47,125 nucleotides of DNA from Bacteroidota bacterium (GCA_023411775.1 JAEYOL010000260.1:1-47125), one strand, 5' to 3'. Shown: positions 16,258 to 25,839, numbered from the stretch's first letter. Numbers and translations: made by a program. The notes: a model not told the origin generated them from the letters alone.

Positions 16258-16282
16258 AAAATAAGAACGCTAAAACCCTATA

Positions 16283-17023
16283 ATGAGATTATTCAAAGAA
16301 ATATTTGCACGCATCTGGGCCTTGTGGGGTATCATAAGTTTCATCATCACTTTCCTGATCATATTCCTGCCTTCAATGGTCACCTATCTTATCCCCGATC
16401 CAAAAGGAACAGATATTTTCATCCGGATGGCAAGACTTTGGATGAACGTGTGGCTCTGGCTGGTGGGCTGCCCGGTGAAGATCAGCGGTCGTGAAAATTT
16501 CGCGAAGGGACAGACCTATATCGTGGTCTTCAATCACAACTCATTACTTGATGTGCCTCTCTCCTGCCCTTATATTCCCGGTCCTAATAAAACGATCGCT
16601 AAAACTTCCTTTGCCAGGATCCCGCTGTTTGGCTGGTATTATAGTAAAGGCTCTGTGCTGGTTGATCGCAAGAGCGAAGCCAGCCGTCGTAAGAGTTTTG
16701 AAGACATGAAAAACGTTTTGAGAACCAGTATGCACATGGGTATTTATCCTGAAGGTACACGCAACCGAACCAGTGAACCATTGAAGAAATTTTACGAAGG
16801 TGCCTTCAAGCTTTCAGTGGAAACAAAAAAACCAGTTATCCCAAGCCTGATCTTCCATACCAAGAAGGCGCTGCCGTTGCATAAAACATTTTATTTTCTG
16901 CCTACCAGGCTGGAGATGCATTTCCTGCCGCCGATATCACCCGAAGGTTTAAGTGCCGAACAACTGAAGGAAAAAGTATTTCATACGATGAAAGATCATT
17001 ATACAGCCCACCTTCATCAATAA
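16283..17023 (+). CDS. plsC: 1-acyl-sn-glycerol-3-phosphate acyltransferase
   Basis: A 246-residue inner-membrane enzyme that adds the second acyl chain to lysophosphatidic acid, giving phosphatidic acid for phospholipid synthesis. The acyltransferase box is H85-NSLL-D90 (HX4D) in FNHNSLLDV, and the substrate-binding box is EGTR at 157-160. A hydrophobic segment (about 15-37) anchors it. The length is normal. Its last codons overlap the end of the converging lptD gene by 7 bases. Other plsC-family members act on ornithine lipids, so the exact lipid is by family only. Confidence 0.92.
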   Translation: MRLFKEIFARIWALWGIISFIITFLIIFLPSMVTYLIPDPKGTDIFIRMARLWMNVWLWLVGCPVKISGRENFAKGQTYIVVFNHNSLLDVPLSCPYIPGPNKTIAKTSFARIPLFGWYYSKGSVLVDRKSEASRRKSFEDMKNVLRTSMHMGIYPEGTRNRTSEPLKKFYEGAFKLSVETKKPVIPSLIFHTKKALPLHKTFYFLPTRLEMHFLPPISPEGLSAEQLKEKVFHTMKDHYTAHLHQ

Positions 17024-19773
17024 CCGGTAAAGAACGACCGGGTACGATTGATACGCAGATCCTGCAGGATACCTGATTTCGGACTGATGCTAAAATTGAA
17101 GAACCGGAAGCTACCGATAGGTGTAACATTGATCGACATTTGCCAGCAATGCATTTCGCGGCTGATGGCCATCGTGAGCGTCTGTAGCTTTTGAGTATCG
17201 AAATCGTAATAGCCATTGAGGCTGAAATTCCATTTAGGCGTCAGGCTAAAGCTTCCACTGAAATTGGCATTAGATCTCACGGTCTTGCTAAACCCATAGT
17301 CAGGCCTGAACTCTTCCTGGAAATAGAGGGAGTAAGAAATACTGATCTGCCAGGGGATATTAAAATCTACGAACTCTGCCGGGTTTTGGCGCATATATTC
17401 AAGTAAGCGCTGGCGGTCACCCGCGAGGATAGGGTCATTTAATTCCCTTTCCATTTCAGCCTGCTTTTGCTTATCCTTTTCTTCATCTTTGGGTTTACTC
17501 TGGAATGAAGTAGACATCGATATACTGCCCGAAGTGAGTCGACCCAGGGCGATCTTATCACTCCATACATATTCATTGATGTCGCGGCCACGTTCATCTA
17601 CCTTATACGGACTCATATTGGCCTGCGCGTTGATATTGATCTTTTCAAACAGGTTGGTACGGAAATAAAAGTTAAAGGGCGACAGCTTAAATTTTTCCGC
17701 CAGGAAATTATACGCAGTTGAAAATCCAAAACCGTCAATGAGTCGGATCTTACGCGTCGGTTGTTCACCTGTGGTATCCTTCTTATTCCTCACCTTCATC
17801 TCGAGGTTGTTGTCCAGTTGGAACGAGATGCCGCCGTTACGCCCCAATCCATATCCACCATACATTCCACCCAGCAATTGCGAGGGCACGGCGATCTTAT
17901 ATCCATCCGTACTGATCTGCAGGCTATCCAGGCCGTCGGCAGTCTTATAATATTTTTTAGAAAGATCAGGTTTATAGTTGATCGCAAAAGTTGGTCGCAT
18001 CACGTGCCGGATAGCTACCACTTTTGAATTTTTAAAATTAAATGTCCCGAAAACGGCGGTATTAAATCCAAGGCTGAAGGTGGCCTGTTGATCTATATAT
18101 ACTCCCTTCTCGAAAATGCTGTCCACTTTACCTGCCGTGTCATTCCAACTTCTTCTCAGTCTTTGTTGAAGCCAAACCTGTGAGTAGCTCACACCTGGTG
18201 AAACCATGATGGCGCCGCCCAGTATCGGTGGCAACGACAGGGTGATCGGGATATTATGCTGGGCACCCCAACGCAGGGTGTCCAATAGATTTTGGAATTT
18301 AAATGCAGTATCATAGAATGAAAACTGGTTTCTGAAATTGCCGTTATAAGCGATCCCTAATTGCTCGTACCATTTTCTTTCACCTGAAAATTCTTCACGC
18401 TGGAAAGGATAAATTGTCGATACCGTGAATCCTACGTCCGGCAAACTCAGGTTTACCAGTCTTGTCTGGTTATTTTGAGTGTGATTAGCCGTAACGGTAA
18501 GATTGTAAGGTTTATCAACCCAGGTTTTGGAATAAGCGATCGATGACCCCATCTGGTTTGTAAAATTCAGGTTGGGGTCATTGGGCACGTTTTCATTGTA
18601 GCGGGTCGAGCTTGCATTCACATTGGCAGAAAATGAAGTTCCCGGCCTTGCCCTGCTGTCGGCCTGGTGACTCCAGGTGAGCGTAAAGCTATTGAGCGAA
18701 TAAAAATCGGGATCACCCTTGAAATTCCGCTTGGTTTTCTGCAACCCGAAATTCATGGAACCACGATAGCGATACCTTTTATAGTAGGTAGGGTTTACAT
18801 TGGCCGACCAGCCGCCATAGGAATAAACATTTCCGTAAAACTTGGCATCCCAATAATCGTTGATCACTTTATAATAGCCCAAACCTTCCAATCCCAGACC
18901 AAATTGTTCGTTGGTGGCAAACTGCGGAGGAAGTAACCCAGATTTACGACCCTGGCTCAGGGGATAAAAGCCAAACGGCAGGTAAACGGGTACAGGTACA
19001 CCCTCAAACTCGGGATGGGCCGGACCGGATACCGCTACTTTTTTATTGATCACTTTCAGCTTATTGGCCCGGAATGCAAAATGCGGATCATCCAGGTTGC
19101 AGGTCGTGAAGAGACCATTTTTTACAAAAGTGACACTCTCGCTGACTTTCTTGACCAGCTCGCCATGCACAAACATCTCACCCGATTGTGTGATGGTGTT
19201 CTTGGTAAGCCCGCGTTGTGTCTTGATATTATAGGTGATGGTATCACTGATATATTCACTTTCTCCCTGCTGAAAAACGACGTCTTCGAGCACGGCGCCT
19301 GTACTGTCGCGGCTGTTAAAGGCCGACATCACCTGGGTTTCCTGGTCCACCTCCACTTTTGGAGCGGTAAGCACCACGTCCTGGTACTCGGTCTTTGTTT
19401 TACCGTAAAGAAATATTTTTTTTGCTCTTACCATTACCACCACGGAGTCTTCGGCAAAATATTGCAGGGGTGCGTCGAGGGTGTCTTTTGAAAGCTTTAC
19501 GGAAAAACTGTCTATCTTTTGCAATTGAAGGGAGTCGGAGTCAGGAATGGTATCATTGAGGGGTATCGTGTCGGAAGAGATAAAAACGATGGAGTCTCTG
19601 CTGACCGGGCGTGGTGCTTTGGGAATGGTGTCGGCCGATTTTGTTAAAAGACTGTCAAATTCCCTTCCCTGGATACGCTGCGCCTCTGCAGAAACCGTTA
19701 CAATGCATATAATTAGAACGGTCAATGTCCCGGTTAAAAAAAATTTTAAACTAAATTTGCGCAGTCCGTTCAT
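17017..19773 (-). CDS. lptD: LptD-like LPS assembly outer-membrane protein
   Basis: A 918-residue outer-membrane protein expected to insert LPS into the outer leaflet. A signal peptide (cleavage near AEAQ32) is followed by a Ser/Asp-rich stretch. Then comes an LptA-like beta-taco domain (about 105-260; DVVLTAPKVEVDQETQVMSA, then FTTCNLDDPHFAFRANKLKV), and then a long alternating beta-barrel with many aromatic-ended strands (FGFYPLSQGRKSGLLPPQF onward). This is the Bacteroidota version, larger and diverged from the Escherichia coli protein (about 780). It diverges from an amidase, an MCE protein and an OstA-like gene, which suggests one envelope-building locus. A good promoter lies at 19784-19811. 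The symbol is by family likeness. Confidence 0.88.
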   Translation of the reverse strand: MNGLRKFSLKFFLTGTLTVLIICIVTVSAEAQRIQGREFDSLLTKSADTIPKAPRPVSRDSIVFISSDTIPLNDTIPDSDSLQLQKIDSFSVKLSKDTLDAPLQYFAEDSVVVMVRAKKIFLYGKTKTEYQDVVLTAPKVEVDQETQVMSAFNSRDSTGAVLEDVVFQQGESEYISDTITYNIKTQRGLTKNTITQSGEMFVHGELVKKVSESVTFVKNGLFTTCNLDDPHFAFRANKLKVINKKVAVSGPAHPEFEGVPVPVYLPFGFYPLSQGRKSGLLPPQFATNEQFGLGLEGLGYYKVINDYWDAKFYGNVYSYGGWSANVNPTYYKRYRYRGSMNFGLQKTKRNFKGDPDFYSLNSFTLTWSHQADSRARPGTSFSANVNASSTRYNENVPNDPNLNFTNQMGSSIAYSKTWVDKPYNLTVTANHTQNNQTRLVNLSLPDVGFTVSTIYPFQREEFSGERKWYEQLGIAYNGNFRNQFSFYDTAFKFQNLLDTLRWGAQHNIPITLSLPPILGGAIMVSPGVSYSQVWLQQRLRRSWNDTAGKVDSIFEKGVYIDQQATFSLGFNTAVFGTFNFKNSKVVAIRHVMRPTFAINYKPDLSKKYYKTADGLDSLQISTDGYKIAVPSQLLGGMYGGYGLGRNGGISFQLDNNLEMKVRNKKDTTGEQPTRKIRLIDGFGFSTAYNFLAEKFKLSPFNFYFRTNLFEKININAQANMSPYKVDERGRDINEYVWSDKIALGRLTSGSISMSTSFQSKPKDEEKDKQKQAEMERELNDPILAGDRQRLLEYMRQNPAEFVDFNIPWQISISYSLYFQEEFRPDYGFSKTVRSNANFSGSFSLTPKWNFSLNGYYDFDTQKLQTLTMAISREMHCWQMSINVTPIGSFRFFNFSISPKSGILQDLRINRTRSFFTGY

Positions 19774-19783
19774 AGTGTAATAA

Positions 19784-19811
19784 CAAAAGTAAATCTTTCA
19801 GAACTAAACAA
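19784..19811 (-). promoter_or_regulatory. Bacteroidota-type promoter of lptD
   Basis: On the minus strand TTG (19811-19809), 17 bases, then TACTTTTG (19791-19784) match the TTG-N17-23-TAnnTTTG pattern of the phylum. The -7 box ends 11 bases before the ATG, giving a very short leader. Confidence 0.55.
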
Positions 19812-19859
19812 TTTGTGAAGATTGAGAAATAACGATTTAAATAAACCCGACGAGCAGTT

Positions 19860-20816
19860 ATGAAACGAACCATCCTATTTGTTATCCCGGTATTCATCTC
19901 CCTCCTTCTCCTTTCGTTTAGTGGTAAAAACCAGGCGCAGCAAAAACCTGCTTTGCTCCGTACCCTGATCATTGACCCGGGCCATGGCGGCATAGACCCA
20001 GGTGCAAGAGGCAGCTATTCCACCGAAGCTGAAGTCAGCCTGGCGGTGTCGCTGAAATTTGGTGAGGCCCTTAAAAAGGAATTCCCGGACCTGAAAATCG
20101 TTTACACCCGTACCACCGACGTAATGCCCGGCAATAAAAGGACAAAGGATGAGGGATTAAGGTACCGTGCCGATCTAGCTAATGAGTCGGGTGGCGATCT
20201 GTTCATAGCTATCCATTGCAATTCTGCGCCCCCGGTCAAACATCGCTCGCTTGTTCGCTACAAAAACGTGACCGGTTATGTAGGCAAAGGCAAAAAGAGA
20301 AGAAAAGTAACAAGAAAAGTTCCCGAATATCGCTATTGGACTACTCCCAATCCCGCACATGGAACTGAAACATATATATGGGCGGTAGGTAAAAACGATG
20401 CAAAAGTAAATGCCGTAAGTAACCTGTCCGAAGACTATGGAGAAATGGATTCTACCTCCACTTTGAAACTCCCCGATCCCAATGACCCGGCTGAAAAAGC
20501 AAGGATGCTGATCTACGCACAGAATTTCTTCCGTAAAAGTCTTCACCTCGCAGACCTCGTTGAAAAAGAGTTTACAGCTTCCGGACGCTTTAGCCGTGGC
20601 GTAAAACAAAGAAACCACACGGGTATCTGGGTACTTCAGGCAACAGGTATGCCCAGCGTACTGGTAGAGCTTGGCTTCTTAAGTCATGCCGGTGACGAGA
20701 AATACCTCAACAGCGATGAAGGCCAGGCTGAGATGGTAGAAGACCTGGTAAATGCGTTCCGGGCTTATAAGGAAAGACTCGAATCAAGAGCCATTGATAC
20801 ACAAAAGGGTTTTTAA
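19860..20816 (+). CDS. N-acetylmuramoyl-L-alanine amidase (amidase_3)
   Basis: A 318-residue exported zinc hydrolase that cuts the bond between N-acetylmuramic acid and the stem peptide, used in cell separation or wall turnover. The signal is MKRTILFVIPVFISLLLLSF. Zinc ligands follow the family: His42 in IDPGHGGIDPGARG, Glu56 in STEAEVS, and His119 in LFIAIHCNSA. The catalytic glutamate is in VLVELGFLSHAGDE. An insertion of about 60 residues (KHRSLVRYKNVTGYVGKGKK onward) follows His119; in related enzymes such inserts hold an autoinhibitory helix. It leads the plus-strand envelope set with an MCE gene and an OstA-like gene downstream, 100 bases further. Confidence 0.94.
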   Translation: MKRTILFVIPVFISLLLLSFSGKNQAQQKPALLRTLIIDPGHGGIDPGARGSYSTEAEVSLAVSLKFGEALKKEFPDLKIVYTRTTDVMPGNKRTKDEGLRYRADLANESGGDLFIAIHCNSAPPVKHRSLVRYKNVTGYVGKGKKRRKVTRKVPEYRYWTTPNPAHGTETYIWAVGKNDAKVNAVSNLSEDYGEMDSTSTLKLPDPNDPAEKARMLIYAQNFFRKSLHLADLVEKEFTASGRFSRGVKQRNHTGIWVLQATGMPSVLVELGFLSHAGDEKYLNSDEGQAEMVEDLVNAFRAYKERLESRAIDTQKGF

Positions 20817-20916
20817 TAACCAGCCAGTAACATCCTTAATCCCGGATTCAATTTGCGGCCAATAAATCGTTTAAAAATAATTAGTTAATTTGGCAGCCGG
20901 GAACCAAACCGGCATT

Positions 20917-21906
20917 ATGAAGATCAACAACGAAACCAAGGTCGGAATATTAACAGTGTTGGCTTTAGGCTTACTTATTGTGGGCTTTAATTTTTTAAAA
21001 GGCAAAGACCTTTTTAATTCCACCACCAAGGTATACGCGATCTTTTCCAAACTGGGTAGCCTGGCTAAATCAAATGAAGTCAAGATCAATGGTCTTACCG
21101 TTGGTACTGTCTACGATATGCAGGAGGTGGATAAAGACGTGAGCGGTATTAAAGTTACCATTAGTCTCACCCGCGATGTAAATATCCCTTCCAACTCTGT
21201 AGCTTATATTACTGCTCCCCTCGGCGGACTTGGCTCCTCTACTATTATTATCGAGAAAGGTGATGCCACAACTTACCTGAAAGACGGAGATGTCTTAAGT
21301 ACGCGGATCGACGAGGGATTATTTGGCGGACTTACTTCTGAGGTTCAACCTACACTTGCCAAGATCCGGACTTCGCTTGACTCCCTCAACCGTGTTTTTG
21401 GAAATATCAATACATTGTTTGATGCCGGGGCCAAAAGAAATATCCAGGACATGATTGGTAACCTGAATTCGGCCACCCAGTCACTCAACAAAATGCTCGA
21501 CCCGCAAAGCAGCGCCCTCGCCGCCACGCTCAAAAATGTGAATTCGATTACCGGCAATCTCAACAAGAATAACGATAGCATCACAGCCATTATCAATAAC
21601 ACTAAAAGATTTACCGATCAGCTCGGCAGAATTGATCTCGACAAAACCATGGATACGCTGCAATCAGCTATTTCTATGATGAAGAACACCATCGATAAAA
21701 TGTCGAGCGACCAGGGTACGCTTGGCGCATTGATCCATGACCGGCAATTGTATAATCGCCTCAACGATGCCGTGCTTAGCGCTGAGATCCTGCTTGATGA
21801 CCTGAGAGCACACCCCAAACGCTACGTTAATTTATCCATATTCGGCAAAAAGGATAAGGGTGGAGCTTTAACTTCACCATCGAAAAAGGATACTGTTCCG
21901 AAGTGA
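20917..21906 (+). CDS. MCE/MlaD family lipid-transport protein
   Basis: A 329-residue periplasmic protein anchored by one N-terminal segment (GILTVLALGLLIVGFNFLKG). The MCE domain covers about 35-115 (VYAIFSKLGSLAKSNEVKIN, then GTVYDMQEVDKDVSG, then SVAYITAPLGGLGSSTIIIE). It is followed by a long helical region with N-, S- and D-rich repeats that should form a channel or tether. MlaD proteins carry phospholipids between the two membranes with an MlaE/MlaF ABC transporter; those partners are not in this window. The start is the ATG at 20917; the frame goes back to a TTG at 20890. It ends 7 bases before the OstA-like gene, so the two are probably co-translated. Confidence 0.9.
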   Translation: MKINNETKVGILTVLALGLLIVGFNFLKGKDLFNSTTKVYAIFSKLGSLAKSNEVKINGLTVGTVYDMQEVDKDVSGIKVTISLTRDVNIPSNSVAYITAPLGGLGSSTIIIEKGDATTYLKDGDVLSTRIDEGLFGGLTSEVQPTLAKIRTSLDSLNRVFGNINTLFDAGAKRNIQDMIGNLNSATQSLNKMLDPQSSALAATLKNVNSITGNLNKNNDSITAIINNTKRFTDQLGRIDLDKTMDTLQSAISMMKNTIDKMSSDQGTLGALIHDRQLYNRLNDAVLSAEILLDDLRAHPKRYVNLSIFGKKDKGGALTSPSKKDTVPK

Positions 21907-21913
21907 GCCGATA

Positions 21914-23860
21914 ATGAATTACAGAAAAAATTTTGTTTTATTTCTCTCCTTTATGCTAGCCGGGGTCGTGTTTGTATCGGCACAGCCCGGAACTAATACT
22001 TTACCTGCCGACACCAGCAACCGTGTTCATATCCTCAGCAATACACGCAGTTTAGTTTTCCAGACAGTAGATGACAGCACCAGGCTTACGATCGTAACCG
22101 GTGATGTTAAAATGCGTCAGGGGTCGGCGCTGTTTTATTGCGACAGCTGCGTGATCAACTCCCGGACCAATGTGTTCGAGGCCTGGGGTAAAGTGCATAT
22201 CAATGATGCCGACACCGCCGATATTTATGCCAATTATCTCCGCTACCTGGGCAACTCAAAGCTGGCATACCTTGATGGCAATGTAAGACTCACCGATGGG
22301 AAAGCTACACTCACCACGCCGGATTTGGAGTATGATATGGAAACAAATATCGGCACCTACAAAAACGGTGGGCGGGTTGTCAACAAACAATCGATACTGA
22401 CCAGTCATGAAGGTTATTACTATGCCGATCTCAAAGACGTTTATTTCAAAAAGGATGTGAAACTAAAAGATCCCGCTTATAATATCGATACTGATTCTCT
22501 TCTCTACAATACAGCTTCACAGACTACACGGTTTATTTCTCTAACTACTATTAAAGACAGTAGCGGGCGTATCATTAAAACACGCGACGGTTATTATAAC
22601 CAACAAACAGGCAAGGCGGAATTTGGACAGCGTCCCGAGATCATTGATGGAAAAAGATATATCACAGGCAATCGAATTGCTTTTGATAACAGCACAGGAA
22701 TGTACCAGGCAGAAGGAAACGCGATCGTGGAAGACACCGCACAGGGGACTACCATTTTAGGCGGACTGATTTATCAAAACAGGAAAACCGATGCTATGCT
22801 GGCTACGGGGAAACCGCTGATGATCATCAAACAGGAAAACGACTCGATTTATATTTCAGCAGATACTTTATTTTCCGCGAGGCTCACCGACAAGTTCGGT
22901 ATACGCGGTATGCTACCCGATAGCATCATTAAGGCTGATAGTTTAATGACAGATAGTTCTGCAATTCAGTCCGTCGATTCGGTCATGGTGGTAAAGCTTC
23001 CCGGCAAAAAAGAAGAAATGGACTCCATTGCCGCTGAGAAAACAGAAGAAATTGCTCGGATCGATAGTACCGGGCTCACAGATAGCCTGACTGTACAAAA
23101 GCCGGTTGAGATAATCGATTCTCTTGTTGCGGCTGAAAAGAAAATATCTGAGCTTGTCAAACCAAACGATAGCATTGCTGTGCGGCGCAATGCCAGGATC
23201 AGTCAGCGTCTCCCCGGCAGGGAGGACGCACCCCCGGTAGTAATAAAGGATACGCTAAAGGGGCCAACCGTGATAACACTTAGTGAAAACGACAGTACGA
23301 ACCGATATTTCGAAGCCTATCGCAACGTGCGGATATTTTCTGATTCACTGCAATCTGTATGCGACAGTCTGTTCTATTCGTTCCAGGATTCCGTATTCCG
23401 CCTGTTTAAAGACCCGGTGGTATGGGCACAAAACAGCCAGATCACCGGCGACACGATCCTGCTTTTTACCAAAAATAAAAAAGCAGATAAGGTAGAAGCA
23501 TTCGAGAATAGTTTCCTGGTCAACAGGATTGAGGATGATGTATTCAACCAGATAAAATCAGCCAGGATGGATGGCTGGTTTATCGATGGCAATATCGATT
23601 CAGTTCGTGCCCGGTCATTTGCAGAATGTATTTATTATATCCAGGATGAAGACAGCGCTTACACTGGCATCAACCAGTCGCAGTCTGATATTATTGATAT
23701 TTATTTCGAGGAAAAACAACTCGATAAGGTTGTATTTCGAAGCCAGGTCACCGGCACTATCTGGCCTATTCGCCAAAAAAGCCCTGGGGAGATGATCCTA
23801 ACCGGTTTCAGGTGGCTGGAGGAAAGGAGGCCGAAGACGAAGTACGAGATGTTTGAATGA
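21914..23860 (+). CDS. OstA/LptA-like periplasmic protein
   Basis: A 648-residue exported protein with signal peptide (cleavage near VSAQ24). The N-terminal half (about 38-310) is an OstA/LptA-type beta-taco: LTIVTGDVKMRQGSALFYCD, EAWGKVHINDADTADIYA, LDGNVRLTDGKATLTTP, then YITGNRIAFD. A linker of about 100 residues rich in Asp, Ser and Lys follows (about 335-440), then a second shorter OstA-like segment (RYFEAYRNVRIFSDSLQSVC, then ITGDTILLFT). LptA of Escherichia coli has only 185 residues, so this is the long Bacteroidota version, possibly spanning more of the periplasm. It may hand LPS to the nearby lptD product. It follows the MCE gene after 7 bases. Confidence 0.85.
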   Translation: MNYRKNFVLFLSFMLAGVVFVSAQPGTNTLPADTSNRVHILSNTRSLVFQTVDDSTRLTIVTGDVKMRQGSALFYCDSCVINSRTNVFEAWGKVHINDADTADIYANYLRYLGNSKLAYLDGNVRLTDGKATLTTPDLEYDMETNIGTYKNGGRVVNKQSILTSHEGYYYADLKDVYFKKDVKLKDPAYNIDTDSLLYNTASQTTRFISLTTIKDSSGRIIKTRDGYYNQQTGKAEFGQRPEIIDGKRYITGNRIAFDNSTGMYQAEGNAIVEDTAQGTTILGGLIYQNRKTDAMLATGKPLMIIKQENDSIYISADTLFSARLTDKFGIRGMLPDSIIKADSLMTDSSAIQSVDSVMVVKLPGKKEEMDSIAAEKTEEIARIDSTGLTDSLTVQKPVEIIDSLVAAEKKISELVKPNDSIAVRRNARISQRLPGREDAPPVVIKDTLKGPTVITLSENDSTNRYFEAYRNVRIFSDSLQSVCDSLFYSFQDSVFRLFKDPVVWAQNSQITGDTILLFTKNKKADKVEAFENSFLVNRIEDDVFNQIKSARMDGWFIDGNIDSVRARSFAECIYYIQDEDSAYTGINQSQSDIIDIYFEEKQLDKVVFRSQVTGTIWPIRQKSPGEMILTGFRWLEERRPKTKYEMFE

Positions 23861-23863
23861 TCC

Positions 23864-23962
23864 AGGGATTTGTAATTAGGACCCGGTAGCAATTGGTTTT
23901 GCAGTTTGGAATGCCGCTCTCTCTCCAAATCCCTAATCCCTGATCCCTAATTCCCGTTCCTC
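23864..23962. repeat. Heptad repeat copy E with inverted partners
   Basis: At 23928-23962 the units are AATCCCT, AATCCCT, GATCCCT, AATTCCC, GTTCCTC. Upstream, AGGGATT (23864-23870) and AATTAGG (23874-23880) are the inverted forms, so an imperfect stem across about 90 bp is possible. It fills the space between the converging OstA-like and nhaA genes. Confidence 0.55.
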
Positions 23963-23965
23963 GAG

Positions 23966-25129
23966 TTATCTTCTTTTCAAAGTGAAACGCAGCCAGAGCA
24001 ATCCCAAAATTGCTGCAACAGCAGAGCCGGCGAGAATGGATATTTTTGAGAATTGGATGGTATGCGTGTCTTTGAACGCGAGGTTCGCGATAAAGATGGA
24101 CATGGTAAAACCAATGCCGCCCAGTATTCCTGCACCAAAAAGATGTTTAAGCTTAATCCCCGATGGCAGGCTACCTAATTTAAGTTTTATTAAAAGCACG
24201 GAGAATAAGAAGATACCAAGCGGTTTCCCTACTACAAGTCCAAGCATGATCCCAAGACTGTTGTGGCTAGTCAGTTCATTTTCCCATCCATCTGTCAGGA
24301 TCAGTCCGGTATTGGCCAGCGCAAAAATGGGAAGTATGATAAAGGCAACAGGCTTGTGCAGGTAGTGTTGCAGGCGATATGAAGGACTCTCCGGACCTTT
24401 GCCACCAAATGGGATTGCGAATGCAAGCAATACACCGGTTATTGTAGCGTGAACCCCTGACTGCAACATGCAATACCACATGACCACACCCGGTACCAGG
24501 TAAAAAACCAGCTTGCGGACCTTTAAAAATTTTCCCATGGCAAACAGTCCGACGAAAATTCCCAGTGCAGAAAGCAGGTACGGCCATGAAACTCCTCCAC
24601 TATAAAAAACGGCGATCACCAGGATGGCGCCAAGGTCATCAATGATGGCAAGAGCTGTGAGGTATATTTTCAGGGCAAAGGGCACGCGCTTACCCAGGAG
24701 GGCCAGTATGCCAAGAGCGAAAGCAATATCTGTTGCCATCGGAATACCAAAACCCGATTGCTGTGGAGTGCCCGCGTTATATAAAAAATGTATCAGGGCT
24801 GGCAGAAGCATGCCCCCAATGGCTGCCGCTATGGGCAGCGAGGCTACCTTGATATTTTTCAGCTCACCTATATATAACTCGCGTTCGATCTCTAATCCCA
24901 CCATTAAAAAGAAAATGGCCATCAGGCCATCGTTCACCCAGTGTTCAATCGAATAATCAAGGCGGATGGCTCCAAAAGAAAAATCTATATGCCGATGCCA
25001 GAAATCAACATAGCTATCCCCCCATGCGCTATTGGCCAGTAAAAGGGAAATAATGGTACAACCCAGCAGGATCAGTCCGCCAGCTTTTTCACTTTCAAAA
25101 AAATCTCTGAGCAGTTTCGATATCTTCAT
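23966..25129 (-). CDS. nhaA: Na+/H+ antiporter NhaA
   Basis: A 387-residue inner-membrane protein that exports Na+ in exchange for protons, for pH and salt balance. About 11-12 hydrophobic segments are visible. The ion-binding pair is Asp164-Asp165 in AIIDDLGAILVI, and Asp134 lies in MATDIAFALG, all at the places seen in the family. The start is the ATG at 25127-25129. It stands alone, convergent with the envelope cluster. Confidence 0.96.
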   Translation of the reverse strand: MKISKLLRDFFESEKAGGLILLGCTIISLLLANSAWGDSYVDFWHRHIDFSFGAIRLDYSIEHWVNDGLMAIFFLMVGLEIERELYIGELKNIKVASLPIAAAIGGMLLPALIHFLYNAGTPQQSGFGIPMATDIAFALGILALLGKRVPFALKIYLTALAIIDDLGAILVIAVFYSGGVSWPYLLSALGIFVGLFAMGKFLKVRKLVFYLVPGVVMWYCMLQSGVHATITGVLLAFAIPFGGKGPESPSYRLQHYLHKPVAFIILPIFALANTGLILTDGWENELTSHNSLGIMLGLVVGKPLGIFLFSVLLIKLKLGSLPSGIKLKHLFGAGILGGIGFTMSIFIANLAFKDTHTIQFSKISILAGSAVAAILGLLWLRFTLKRR

Positions 25130-25188
25130 GTCTGATTAAGGGTTACGAAAATAAGGTATTGTAGAAATTATCGCTTTTGCATTACTAT

Positions 25189-25249
25189 TAACATTTGCCA
25201 TTGGGGGTTTAATTGTTAGTGAGTGTCTCAACGGAATAATAACATTTGC
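25189..25249 (+). promoter_or_regulatory. Direct repeat TAACATTTGC, two copies 51 bp apart
   Basis: TAACATTTGC occurs at 25189-25198 and 25240-25249 between nhaA and the next gene. The AACATTTG part is close to TAnnTTTG, so each may be a -7 box; a TTG 24 bases upstream of the second copy is compatible. They could also be a factor-binding pair. Confidence 0.35.
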
Positions 25250-25307
25250 ATTTCCTTTAAACTTTAGTGGCACTATTTTTCGTTAACTAACAACAAAATA
25301 AATCACC

Positions 25308-25790
25308 ATGAAAAAAATAATATCCGTTTCGGTAGTCGTAGCACTCCTGTTATTTGCCGGTACAGCATCAGCTCAGTCTTATAGAACAGGCTTGGGTGTG
25401 CGGCTAAGTAGTAGCCCGGCCATGGTCAACAATTCTATTTCACTCAAACATTTCCTCAATGAACGCTCGGCCATCGAAGCACTTTTTTCCTTTGGCGATC
25501 CGCTGGCATTAGGCGCGCTTTATGAAGTGCATAAGCCTTTTAGCGCCGAAGGCCTGCAATGGTATTATGGTGGCGGTGGTTATTTGGGTTTTGTTAAGTC
25601 CTGGAATCCAAATAAGCAAAAAAACGAGACCGATGCTGCTGTCGGGGCTATGGGGGTGATCGGACTGGACTATAAATTTGTCAATATTCCGCTCAATTTA
25701 TCGCTGGACTGGAAGCCGGAACTAAACCTGGTGAGTGACATAAATTTTGAGCCGGCGGCGATAGGCTTCACTGCCCGCTTTACCTTCTAG
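25308..25790 (+). CDS. Small secreted beta-barrel-like protein
   Basis: A 160-residue exported protein with a clean signal peptide (MKKIISVSVVVALLLFAGTA, then SAQ). The mature part has alternating hydrophobic strands: TGLGVRLSSSPAMVNNSISL, FLNERSAIEALFSF, LGALYEVHKPF, WYYGGGGYLGFV, then AVGAMGVIGLDYKFVN and a final aromatic FTARFTF. The terminal Phe and strand pattern point to an 8-stranded outer-membrane barrel. No named family is recognised. It has its own terminator (25815-25839) and long leader, so it is likely a single transcript. Confidence 0.75.
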   Translation: MKKIISVSVVVALLLFAGTASAQSYRTGLGVRLSSSPAMVNNSISLKHFLNERSAIEALFSFGDPLALGALYEVHKPFSAEGLQWYYGGGGYLGFVKSWNPNKQKNETDAAVGAMGVIGLDYKFVNIPLNLSLDWKPELNLVSDINFEPAAIGFTARFTF

Positions 25791-25814
25791 AAAAACCATT
25801 TAGCAAGAAATTTC

Positions 25815-25839
25815 AACCCTGCAAAAAGCAGGGTTTTTT
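25815..25839 (+). terminator. Rho-independent terminator
   Basis: AACCCTGC and GCAGGGTT form an 8-bp stem with an AAAAA loop, followed by a T-run. It lies 25 bases after the preceding stop codon. Confidence 0.85.

Noticed and set aside
20896..20913. Hairpin GCCGG/CCGGC just before the MCE gene as a riboswitch
   Set aside because: The stem is only 5 bp with no further conserved structure; too weak to call.
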